From positions 1 through 21,719 of the forward strand of contig JBEKTY010000142.1 of the NCBI GenBank assembly GCA_049515555.1: a stretch of 21,719 bases of DNA. Reading direction: 5' to 3'. Position numbers and translations under genes: made by a program. The stretch is from JBEKTY01 sp049515555 (GTDB taxonomy: Bacteria > Planctomycetota > Planctomycetia > Pirellulales > Thermoguttaceae). This document shows, one piece after another, positions 8,106 through 14,947 of this stretch (position 1 is the first letter of the stretch; each line of letters opens with the position of its first letter). Below the pieces are notes generated by a model. That model saw only the letters and a list, made by a program, of their open reading frames with translations. It made no database searches and was not told the origin of the DNA.

Positions 8106-9185
8106 ATGCGAGGCTGGAAAACACTTCTCGTTGCGGCCGTGGCTGCTGCGGCCACCAACCAGGCAAGCGCGCAAAAACCAACCGACGTCCCGATGGATGC
8201 GATCGGAGTCGCCTTCCGCGTTCTCGGCTGCACGGGCAAAGGGCTTGGGGAAATGGTGACGCTGCAGGGCGTCGTGGTTGAGGGGGGCCGGTTCAAGGGC
8301 GATTACAGCAAGCCGATTCTCCAAGTTCAGAAGATCGACGGCCGGGCGAGCCAGGAATGTATCGAGGTTCCGATTCGGCCCTACGCCACCGACTTTGGCA
8401 AACCCTATTACGTGGCGGACCTGGAACGGCCCCGCAAGCCTGACCCAGAGCGATCCCTCCCGCAGCTTGAGTACGGCCAGACGTACGACTTTCGAGGCTA
8501 CGAGACCGGCGGGTTCGCCGGCGACACCGATGAAGCCTCTTCCGACGGTGGGGTTGCCAAACAACGCAAGGGTTTCTATTTCACGTCGGAGTTCGTTGTC
8601 GTCAAAGGCAAGAAGGTGCCGCCCATCACGTTTGCGCCTGCCGATTTCCTCGGCCAGAAAGTGCTGCTCCACGGACGGGCCGAAAACAATGACGGACGGG
8701 CGTGGCTGAAGGGGCCCGGCTGGGAGATCGAAGTGCTCAGGGGCGACGTGTGGTCCGAGTCGGTCCTGGGCGCACGGATCGTCGTAACTGGCGTAGTTGG
8801 AAGAGAGCCGGGCGCGCAGCCGCTGTACATCAAAGAGTGCCGAGTCCGCCGCGATCATCTGGAGGGCCAAACTGACCGGCGCGTCGAACTCCGCGGTGAA
8901 GCCAGGGATATGGGCGGCCGTTGGTTCCTGTACTGCAACGGGCAAAACGTGCTAGTCGAGAACATGGATCATCTGGTGGCCGCCGGGAAGTTCGGCTTTC
9001 GTGAGGTCATCGAGGTGCGCGGCGTCCTCCGCCGCGAGCGGCTCCGGGATGAAATCTTTAAGCCAAACAGTGCCGAGTTGAAGGACCAATATATCGTGCG
9101 GGAGGCCGCGTGCAGCCCCACGGACGACGTTCTTCCCATCGAGCGCGTCGACGAACCCTGCCCTTGGTCCGTTGGCGGCCAGTAG
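8106..9185 (+). CDS. Exported protein of unknown family, tandem paralogue 2
   Basis: The product has 359 residues with a signal peptide (MRGWKTLLVAAVAAAAT, probable cleavage after ASA). It aligns end to end with the preceding protein: VPMDAIGVAFRVLG near the mature start, LQVQKIDGRASQECIE, YETGGFAGD, KVLLHGRAEN, RRVELRGEA, VIEVRGVLR, and the shared ending SPTDDVLPIERVDEPCPWSVGG. GGGGGAG (8091-8097) lies eight bases before ATG 8106. The gap from the first paralogue is 49 bp, so an operon is likely. The family is unrecognised and no catalytic motif is evident. The matching cysteines in both copies (for example in the EPCPW ending) fit an exported, possibly disulfide-bonded protein. Confidence 0.82.
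   Translation: MRGWKTLLVAAVAAAATNQASAQKPTDVPMDAIGVAFRVLGCTGKGLGEMVTLQGVVVEGGRFKGDYSKPILQVQKIDGRASQECIEVPIRPYATDFGKPYYVADLERPRKPDPERSLPQLEYGQTYDFRGYETGGFAGDTDEASSDGGVAKQRKGFYFTSEFVVVKGKKVPPITFAPADFLGQKVLLHGRAENNDGRAWLKGPGWEIEVLRGDVWSESVLGARIVVTGVVGREPGAQPLYIKECRVRRDHLEGQTDRRVELRGEARDMGGRWFLYCNGQNVLVENMDHLVAAGKFGFREVIEVRGVLRRERLRDEIFKPNSAELKDQYIVREAACSPTDDVLPIERVDEPCPWSVGGQ
8606..8761 (+). repeat. 156-bp near-identical tract shared by the tandem paralogues (right copy)
   Basis: This is the right-hand copy of the tract described at 7477-7632. The two differences are in the run coding AENKDG in the first gene and AENNDG in the second. Just upstream the similarity continues with a few mismatches; just downstream it ends abruptly at 8762. 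Confidence 0.9.
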
Positions 9186-9221
9186 CGGCTTAGGAGCGGC
9201 CGAAGGACAAGTTCCGCATTT

Positions 9222-9281
9222 CCCGTACTCCTCTCGCTCCGCGAGAGATGGGGCATCACACTCCAGCGTGCTGAGTACGGG
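9222..9281. repeat. Double-hairpin palindromic element, copy 2 (reverse orientation)
   Basis: The outer arms CCCGTACTC (9222-9230) and GAGTACGGG (9273-9281) are a perfect 9-bp match. The hairpin CTCTCGC / GCGAGAG around TCC (9231-9247) is intact. The second internal hairpin (9254-9272, CATCACAC then TCC) has decayed compared with copy 1. Read on the minus strand this copy matches 5727-5783, so the two copies face each other across the cassette between them. Confidence 0.8.
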
Positions 9282-9339
9282 AGTTATTTGCCGGCGCGGT
9301 GTAAGGGGCCGCGCCAGAATGACTCGATCGGTTTGGGCA

Positions 9340-9408
9340 GCACGCCCTGAGGCACGAAGGGCGTGGCGGGCTTGCAAGCCACGCCGTTGGCTGCGCTCAG
9401 GGGCGTGC
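9340..9408. repeat. Nested palindrome, second repeat family
   Basis: The outer arms GCACGCCCTGAG (9340-9351) and CTCAGGGGCGTGC (9396-9408) pair with one extra G. Within them GGCGTGGC (9360-9367) pairs with GCCACGCC (9378-9385). A related element with the same motif order, including CCTGAG, GAAGGGCGTGG and GCGTGCC, occurs at 14492-14572. Probably a miniature intergenic repeat. Confidence 0.65.
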
Positions 9409-9506
9409 CGCTCTCCGCCAGCGGCCCCGCCCGCCGAAGGTGCGCATTGGCAAGGCCTCAAACCGGTCTCCGCCAACGACTTCCGCATTGACCAGAGGAA
9501 GTGCTA

Positions 9507-9535
9507 TTGACATTTGCACACTTATATGATACAAA
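9507..9535 (+). promoter_or_regulatory. Consensus promoter of the head-domain gene, copy 2
   Basis: TTGACA (9507-9512), 17 bp, TACAAA (9530-9535), identical in boxes and spacer to the promoter at 5861-5889. The leader that follows differs by only a few bases. The two genes should therefore respond to the same transcription signals. Confidence 0.65.
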
Positions 9536-9586
9536 CGTACATATTTTTGCGAACGTCAACATCCAACCACACCGGAGAGGTTTTCC

Positions 9587-10390
9587 GTGAGCAACTCCAG
9601 AGCTTACGTGTTCCCGGACCCTAATGTGTTCGCCCCGGAAGCAGTTCTCGACGAGGGAAACGGCATAACCCACGACGAGTTTCTCGCACGGATCCTCGGC
9701 GAGCAAAAGCCAGGAGGGGGCGCCGCCTTCGCCGCCGCTATTCTCCGCGAGTACAACTTCAACCCGGACGAGCCTCGGGACGAGAGGGGCAGATGGACCA
9801 CCGGCGGCTCAAGCGGCGGTGACATGCTGCGCAGAGCACCAGAGCCCGCCCAGCATCCGTTTCTGCGCAATAATAAGCCCGGGACGCGGCGGCAGGGCCG
9901 GTTGCTCGGGGGCAGGGAACCGGCCTGGCGCGGGCCGGTGACGCCGACGCACGAGTTTACAGGTGCCCTGGATAAGAATGGCGATCTGCACACCTACAGT
10001 TGGGGCAATGAGCCACAGACGCGCAGCAACCCGTCGCGCTGGTTCAAGGATCACCCCGACGACATTACGGCCGCCGGGGAAGCACTCGTGAAAGGCGGAC
10101 TGGTGCTAGGCCCCCTCGTTGGAGATGAGTCGCTGAATCCGTACATCAATGAAGCTTATGAGATGCTACACGGCGCGGGAAAAGACTCGCCTTCAAATCA
10201 CGCCAACGGGGTTATCTCCGGAAACTGCAAGAGTGAGTCACAGCGGCTCCAGAACCTTGCCAAGGCCTTGCAAGCGGCAGACCAAGCTCAGCCGCAAGAT
10301 CGCGAGCGTTTGCGTGAGCGTGCGAAACTGGACGCCGGCCTGAAACCGAAGCCAGCCGATGCGCGGGGCGTGCCTCGCCCGGGACGCTGA
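9587..10390 (+). CDS. Conserved-head, variable-tail protein B (unknown function)
   Basis: The product has 267 residues and no signal peptide. The first ~77 residues repeat the head of the 5941 gene product (RAYVFPDP, FLARILGEQKP, GGAAFAAAILREY, PDEPRDERGRWTTGGS), and the DNA is alike there even at silent sites. After about residue 77 the similarity stops. The tail has a Pro/Arg-rich linker (80-120), a segment LDKNGDLHTYSWGNEP (128-143) with His135, a hydrophobic patch GGLVLGPLVGD, a single cysteine (Cys214, in SGNCKSESQRL), and a basic helical C-terminus rich in Arg, Lys and Gln. The tail type is not recognised. The GTG start is fixed by conservation and by GAGAGG (9575-9580). A secreted WD40 protein follows 68 bp later. 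It may be an effector-like member of a polymorphic family; this is inference. Confidence 0.78.
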   Translation: MSNSRAYVFPDPNVFAPEAVLDEGNGITHDEFLARILGEQKPGGGAAFAAAILREYNFNPDEPRDERGRWTTGGSSGGDMLRRAPEPAQHPFLRNNKPGTRRQGRLLGGREPAWRGPVTPTHEFTGALDKNGDLHTYSWGNEPQTRSNPSRWFKDHPDDITAAGEALVKGGLVLGPLVGDESLNPYINEAYEMLHGAGKDSPSNHANGVISGNCKSESQRLQNLAKALQAADQAQPQDRERLRERAKLDAGLKPKPADARGVPRPGR

Positions 10391-10458
10391 TCACAAGGCC
10401 TGCCGGCGGCGCGATAACGGAGGATTTTCGACGGGGTCTCAGAAATACGGAGTCAGTT

Positions 10459-11562
10459 ATGTCCCTTTCTACTGTTCGCAAGGTTCGCTGGTTGGCGGCC
10501 CTTTTCCTGCCGTTGGGTTCCGTCGCGTTTTCACCCGCTGCCCCGCCAACGTGCGCTCCGTACGAGTACTCGGTCGGCCGCGTCCCATCCATGTTCGTGT
10601 TTAGCGTGGCTTTTGCTCCGGATGGAAAGACGTTCGCCGCCGCGGACAAAGACCGTCTTCGCATTTACGAAACGGCCAGCCACAAGTTGCTGCGGACCAT
10701 CATGTCCAAGTCCAAAAAGGATGCCGTCGCCAAGTTTCCGGTGGCGGATTTCAGCCCGATCCCCGATATGATTCGGGCCGTGACTTTCTCCCCCGATGGA
10801 AAACTGCTGGCCGGCTGCCGCTCGGATGCAACGGTTTGCCTGTGGAAAACGGTCGGTGATGAACAGCCGGCGGTACTTGAGGCCCACACGGGGTCCGTGA
10901 AATGCGGGCGGTTCTCCCCCGACGGGACCCTGCTGGCCACCGGCAGCCAGGATCACAATGTTTTGCTGTGGGACGTCAGGCGGCAAGCGGTCAAGGCCGT
11001 GCTCAGCGGCCACGAAAGCTGGGTGGAGTGCCTGGCCTTTTCGTCCACGGGCAAGCTGCTCGCCTCGGGCTCGGAAGACGACACCGCCAGACTGTGGGAC
11101 GTAAGCAGTGGGAAAGAAATCCGGACCATGGAGGGAGCCAAGGGTGCGCTGAAGTCCATCGCCTTCTCACCCGACGATAAGCTGCTTCTCTGCGGCGACC
11201 AGCACAAGGAGATCCAGGTTTGGGACGTAGCGACCGGGCGCAACCGTGGAACCCTTCGCGGGCACACCGACACGGTCAGCGGACTATTTGTCTTGCGCGA
11301 CAACCGAACCGCGATCAGCGCCAGCCTCGATCATACCGTCCGCGCTTGGGACCTTGGGCGGCAAGAGCAGGTCGGATCGTTGACAACCCCCTGGTCATCG
11401 ATCTGGTCGATGGCCGTTTCTCCCGATCAGAAGAGCATTCTGTGCGGCCAGATATGGGGGCCGATTCAGTTGATCCCCGTTGATCGCCTGCTCGGCAAAA
11501 TGGGCGGGAGCGAAGGCGCCGGCCCTAGCGCCGCGGGCCTGTCCGGGGATCAGAAAAAGTGA
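10459..11562 (+). CDS. Secreted seven-bladed WD40 beta-propeller protein
   Basis: The product has 367 residues: a signal peptide (about 1-28), then seven WD40 repeats that fill the whole protein. The blades begin near SVAFAPDG, AVTFSPDG, KCGRFSPDG, ECLAFSSTG, KSIAFSPDD, SGLFVLRDN and SMAVSPDQ, and end in forms such as VCLWK, VLLWD, ARLWD, IQVWD and VRAWD. A seven-blade set closes a propeller without help, so this is likely a free protein-binding scaffold outside the cytoplasm. ATG 10459 has GGAG (10449-10452) six bases upstream. It follows the 9587 gene by 68 bp on the same strand. Its 3' end converges on glnD, 23 bp away. Partner unknown; the seven-blade count was made by eye. Confidence 0.9.
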   Translation: MSLSTVRKVRWLAALFLPLGSVAFSPAAPPTCAPYEYSVGRVPSMFVFSVAFAPDGKTFAAADKDRLRIYETASHKLLRTIMSKSKKDAVAKFPVADFSPIPDMIRAVTFSPDGKLLAGCRSDATVCLWKTVGDEQPAVLEAHTGSVKCGRFSPDGTLLATGSQDHNVLLWDVRRQAVKAVLSGHESWVECLAFSSTGKLLASGSEDDTARLWDVSSGKEIRTMEGAKGALKSIAFSPDDKLLLCGDQHKEIQVWDVATGRNRGTLRGHTDTVSGLFVLRDNRTAISASLDHTVRAWDLGRQEQVGSLTTPWSSIWSMAVSPDQKSILCGQIWGPIQLIPVDRLLGKMGGSEGAGPSAAGLSGDQKK

Positions 11563-11585
11563 GGCAAACCGACGGGTGAGCAGCC

Positions 11586-14210
11586 CTACTCGTCGGCCTG
11601 GATCACCGCCAGCAAGCGGCTGCGGATGGTCTCCAGCCGGGCCTCGTCCTGGAGCTTGCGGCCCTCGCGGTCGGTAACATAGAACACGTCGACCACCTGA
11701 TCCAGGTAGGTGCTGATCTTCGCCCGCCACACCGAGAGGCCCAACTCGAACAGCGCCCGGCTGACGGCATACAGCAGCCCGCTGCGATCCAAGGAGAAGA
11801 CGTCGATGATGGTGTAACGCTCCGAGGTGCTGTTGTCGGTGTTCACGCGGGCGAGCAGCCTGGGGCTGGCCACTTTCCGCTGCGAGCCGAGTTGCCAGGT
11901 GCGGCGGAAGGCGGGCGGCTGGCCGCCCCGCGCAAGCAGCGATTGCTCCAGCAGGCGGTTCACATCGGCCAGCCGGTCGGGCGGCGGCTGGCCGGCGAAG
12001 TCCGGATCGTGCACCCAGAAGCGGTCCAACACCAGCCCCTCGGCCAGCGTGTGGATCTGGGCCGAGCGGATCTCCAGGCCCAGGCTGCTCAGGGCCCCGG
12101 TCAGCTTGTGGAAGATGCCGGGCGTGACCTGCTCCGAAGTGCCGATGGTGAACTGGATGCTGGTCGTCTCGGCTTGATACTGGCCGATGGCCACTACGCC
12201 CCCGGGGGGCAGATCGTGCAGCAGCTCCAGATCGGCCGCCGCCTGCTGCGGCGACGTGACGCTGAGATACCCGGGCGGCAAGGCCCCCACGTGCCGCGCA
12301 AACCAGGGCTCGTCGGCCAGCGGGCCCAGCCGGCGGCGTATCTCCGCGCACCGCTCCTGGAACAGACGGTCGGCGGTAGTGGCCGGGCTGTCGCCCGCAA
12401 GCTGCTGCATGGCCCGATGGTACAGGTCCGTCAGCACCTCGCTCTTCCAGCCGTCCCACACGTCGGGTCCCACGGCCCCCAGGTCGGCGGCGGTGTGTAC
12501 GTACAGCATTTGCAGCAGCTCGGGCGAGCCCACCTTCACGGCGAAGGGCACCACCAGTTGTTCGTCGCTCGTGTCGCGGCGGAAGGCCAGGTGGTTCATC
12601 CGCAAGTGCTTGTGGACCAGAAACTTCAACACCTCGGCCTCGTGCGGCCGCAGCCCCAGCCGCCGCGCCGCCTGCTCGGCAATCTTCAGACCCACTTCGC
12701 GGTGGTCCTCCAGGAACCCCTTGCCCAAGTCGTGAATCAACAGCGCCAGGTGCAGCAGGTGCTTGTCGGCGATGCCGCGATAGACGCGGCCCACCGGGCC
12801 GGGATCGTCCGAGAGCCGCGCGGCAAACTCCACCGCCCGGATGCAGTGCTCGTCGACCGTGTACTTGTGATACTGGTTGAACTGGAGCAGTCCGCGGGCG
12901 CGGGCGAACTCCGGAATGAACCGCTCCAGCAAGCCCGCGTCGTGCAGGTCGTGCAGCAGCGCACCCAGCCGGGCCGGGTGGCCCAAGAGAGACAGGAAAT
13001 GGCGGCAGGCCTCGGGCGAGGGCTCGTCGGTCAGGCCGCCGCAACTGCGGCGAACGGCCTCCCACGTGCCGGCCGCGATCGGCGCGTCGTGCAGGTTCGC
13101 CAGGTCCACCATCCGCACGATGGCCGTGAGGTTGCCGCGGAGGCGGGCCAGGCCCCGCCGCGTGGCCATCAGCCCGGCCGGACCGAGCAGGAAATCATCC
13201 TCCACCCGATGGCCCAGCAGCACCACGGACAGCTTCGCCACCCGATCGCGCACGGTGGCCTTGGCCAGGAATCGCGCCACCACGTGGCTCACCTGGCTGG
13301 TATGCCGGAAATAGTCCTGCATGAAACGCTCGACGCTCAGCAGGCCGCCGGCCGGCGCGTAGCCCCACAACTCGGCCACGCGGAGCTGCTCGGCGCGGTT
13401 CAAGACGTCGTTGGCCTGCCCGGCCCCGAAGTGCAGCTCGTTCCGCAGGCGGAGCAGGAACTCGCCCGCCCGCTGGATTACCGCCAGGTCCTCGTCGCTG
13501 ATGAGCCCCCGTTGGTGCAGCTCGCGGGGCTCGCGCAGGCCGTAACGCGCAAAGCCCATCCAGCCCAGCATGTTCAGGTCGCGGAGCGTGCCCGGCGAAC
13601 GCTTGATGTTCGGCTCCAGCAGGAACACCGTCTCGCCGTAGCGCAGCCGCTCCTCCTGGCGGGATTGGGCGATGGCGGGCATCAGCCGCCCGCGGCGCCA
13701 GTAAATCCCCCGCCGGAAACGGCGCAGGAAAGCGGCGAAGAGCTCGGCGTTCCCCGCCAGCAGCCGGGAATCGATGAGCGAGGTGCAGATCGTGGCGTCG
13801 TGGCAGGCCAGGCGGCAGGCCTGCGGCACGGTGCGGACGCTATGGCCCAGGACCAGGCCCGCATCGAACACGTCGCGCAGCAAGCGCTCGGCCAGGGGGG
13901 CCACGCGGGCCTCCCGCCGGCGACGGCGCAGGAGCATCAGGTCCACGTCGCTATAGGGGGCCACGTCGCGCCGGCCGTAGCCGCCGTGGGCCACCAGGGC
14001 CACCTCGCTGAGCAGCCCCCGCGGCCCGCTGTGACCCAGGTCGGACAGGGCCGCGTCGATCAACTCCAGCAGCACGGCGTCGCGCAGATTGCTGTTCAGC
14101 GCGCAGAGCTCGACCCCCGTAGCCCCGTTGCGATGCCGCGACTTGAAATCCTCGTATCCCTTGGCCAGCCGCGTCTTGGCGGCCAATACGTTGGAACGCA
14201 TCAGCGACAT
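11586..14210 (-). CDS. glnD: Bifunctional PII uridylyltransferase/uridylyl-removing enzyme GlnD
   Basis: The product is about 874 residues and is the nitrogen-status sensor that adds UMP to PII when glutamine is low and removes it when glutamine is high. Visible in order: a nucleotidyltransferase core AHGGYGRRDVAPYSDVDL (near 75-92), an HD hydrolase motif LLIHDLGKGFLEDHRE (His493-Asp494 region), and two C-terminal ACT domains for glutamine sensing (SIQFTIGTSEQVTPGIFHKL and YTIIDVFSLDRSGLLYAVSR). I chose ATG 14210 because the longer frame to 14312 runs through an intergenic palindrome whose repeat unit would encode the extra residues; ATG 14201 is also possible. No clear ribosome-binding site. 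Its substrate, PII, is encoded just upstream on the same strand. Confidence 0.93.
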   Translation of the reverse strand: MSLMRSNVLAAKTRLAKGYEDFKSRHRNGATGVELCALNSNLRDAVLLELIDAALSDLGHSGPRGLLSEVALVAHGGYGRRDVAPYSDVDLMLLRRRRREARVAPLAERLLRDVFDAGLVLGHSVRTVPQACRLACHDATICTSLIDSRLLAGNAELFAAFLRRFRRGIYWRRGRLMPAIAQSRQEERLRYGETVFLLEPNIKRSPGTLRDLNMLGWMGFARYGLREPRELHQRGLISDEDLAVIQRAGEFLLRLRNELHFGAGQANDVLNRAEQLRVAELWGYAPAGGLLSVERFMQDYFRHTSQVSHVVARFLAKATVRDRVAKLSVVLLGHRVEDDFLLGPAGLMATRRGLARLRGNLTAIVRMVDLANLHDAPIAAGTWEAVRRSCGGLTDEPSPEACRHFLSLLGHPARLGALLHDLHDAGLLERFIPEFARARGLLQFNQYHKYTVDEHCIRAVEFAARLSDDPGPVGRVYRGIADKHLLHLALLIHDLGKGFLEDHREVGLKIAEQAARRLGLRPHEAEVLKFLVHKHLRMNHLAFRRDTSDEQLVVPFAVKVGSPELLQMLYVHTAADLGAVGPDVWDGWKSEVLTDLYHRAMQQLAGDSPATTADRLFQERCAEIRRRLGPLADEPWFARHVGALPPGYLSVTSPQQAAADLELLHDLPPGGVVAIGQYQAETTSIQFTIGTSEQVTPGIFHKLTGALSSLGLEIRSAQIHTLAEGLVLDRFWVHDPDFAGQPPPDRLADVNRLLEQSLLARGGQPPAFRRTWQLGSQRKVASPRLLARVNTDNSTSERYTIIDVFSLDRSGLLYAVSRALFELGLSVWRAKISTYLDQVVDVFYVTDREGRKLQDEARLETIRSRLLAVIQADE

Positions 14211-14251
14211 GGCAAACGATCGCGAAACCGGGGATGCAGGAGGCGGCCCAA

Positions 14252-14310
14252 TGTATTCGGCACACTCCGTGTGCCGCATTGCCAATCGGCACACGGAGTG
14301 TGCCGGATAC
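14252..14310. repeat. GGCACAC palindrome pair in front of glnD
   Basis: GGCACACTCCGTGTGCC (14259-14275) is itself a 7-bp hairpin with TCC loop. Its reverse complement (14288-14304) lies 12 bp away. The arms extend outward to GTAT and ATAC, so the whole unit can fold either as two small hairpins or as one long stem of more than 20 bp with few mismatches. The same unit lies upstream of amtB (16415-16491). Confidence 0.85.
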
Positions 14311-14491
14311 AATTTGCGCGCCGCGGCAGACTACTATAACACTGTACGCCCCTCGCCGCGGCAGGGCAACCCGCCGGCGACAATCCCTAATCCCCAAGCG
14401 CTAGCGTAGTGCCTCACCCAAATGGGACTTTATGATCTTGGGGCGCCACGGCTGGCTTGCCCAGCAGTGTTACGCACAGTGGTGGTTCGAA

Positions 14492-14572
14492 GGGTGGCAC
14501 GTCCCTGAGCGCAGCGAAGGGCGTGGTTTCCAGGCCCGCCACGGCCTTCGTTCCTCAGCCGGCGTGCCACCC
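14492..14572. repeat. Nested palindrome between glnB and glnD
   Basis: Perfect 10-bp outer arms GGGTGGCACG (14492-14501) and CGTGCCACCC (14563-14572) enclose further complementary segments, including GAAGGGCGTGG and CCACGGCCTTCG. It shares motif order with the element at 9340-9408. If transcribed with glnB it could act as a 3' stabilising stem or attenuator before glnD; that role is inference. Confidence 0.7.
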
Positions 14573-14591
14573 GCCCCCAATCCCTAATCGC

Positions 14592-14930
14592 TCAGATCGC
14601 GGCCTCGCCCGACTCGCCGGTGCGAATCCGCACCACGTCGGCCATCTCGGTGATGAAGATCTTCCCGTCGCCAACCTGCCCGGTCTGGGCCACTCGCGTG
14701 ATCGTCTCCAGCACGGTCTGCAGCTTGGCGTCGGCGATAACCACTTCGATCTTGATCTTGGGGACGAAATCCACGGTGTACTCGGTGCCGCGGTACATTT
14801 CCGAGTGGCCCTTCTGCCGGCCGAAGCCGCGGACCTCGGTGACCGTCATGCCCGACACGCCGCGCTCCGCCAGCGCCTGCTTCACGTCGTCGAGCTTGAA
14901 ATGCCGGATGATTGCTTCCACCTTCTTCAT
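14592..14930 (-). CDS. glnB: Nitrogen regulatory protein PII
   Basis: The product is 112 residues, the standard PII length. PII senses 2-oxoglutarate, ATP and ADP as a trimer and controls ammonium transport and nitrogen assimilation. It has the opening MKKVEAIIRHFKLDDVKQAL, the segment GMTVTEVRGFGRQKGH, and the T-loop YRGTEYTVDFVPK with Tyr51, the residue GlnD uridylylates. The closing part with TGQVGDGKIFI forms the nucleotide-binding B-loop region. The start at 14930 has GAGGAA a few bases upstream; a longer open frame through amtB is spurious. It begins 17 bp after the amtB stop, the classic amtB-PII pair (GlnK-type in function). glnB or glnK naming is a matter of convention. Confidence 0.96.
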   Translation of the reverse strand: MKKVEAIIRHFKLDDVKQALAERGVSGMTVTEVRGFGRQKGHSEMYRGTEYTVDFVPKIKIEVVIADAKLQTVLETITRVAQTGQVGDGKIFITEMADVVRIRTGESGEAAI

Positions 14931-14947
14931 CACAGGGTTCCTCGGGA

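Larger units (their letters stand above)
9186..9586. other. Gene-free stretch with palindromes and a duplicated promoter-leader
   Basis: No credible gene is seen in these 401 bp. The stretch holds the second copy of the double-hairpin element (9222-9281), a different nested palindrome (9340-9408), and, from about 9468, DNA homologous to the region upstream of the 5941 gene. That homologous part contains the conserved promoter at 9507-9535 and a leader to 9586. Confidence 0.7.
14211..14591. other. Repeat-filled gap between glnB and glnD
   Basis: No gene is credible here. The 381 bp contain a paired palindrome (14252-14310), an isolated 7-bp-repeat run TAATCCC type at 14382-14395, a fragment of a CCACGGCTGGCTTGCC-type repeat (14444-14459), a nested palindrome (14492-14572), and another CAATCCC/TAATCG stretch ending next to the glnB stop (14578-14589). 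A separate glnD promoter would have to lie inside these repeats. Confidence 0.65.

Noticed and set aside
11892..14339. 815-codon plus-strand frame and a 556-codon minus-strand frame over glnD
   Set aside because: Both are GC-driven shadows of glnD in other frames; their low-complexity composition matches no family, while glnD has all its expected domains.
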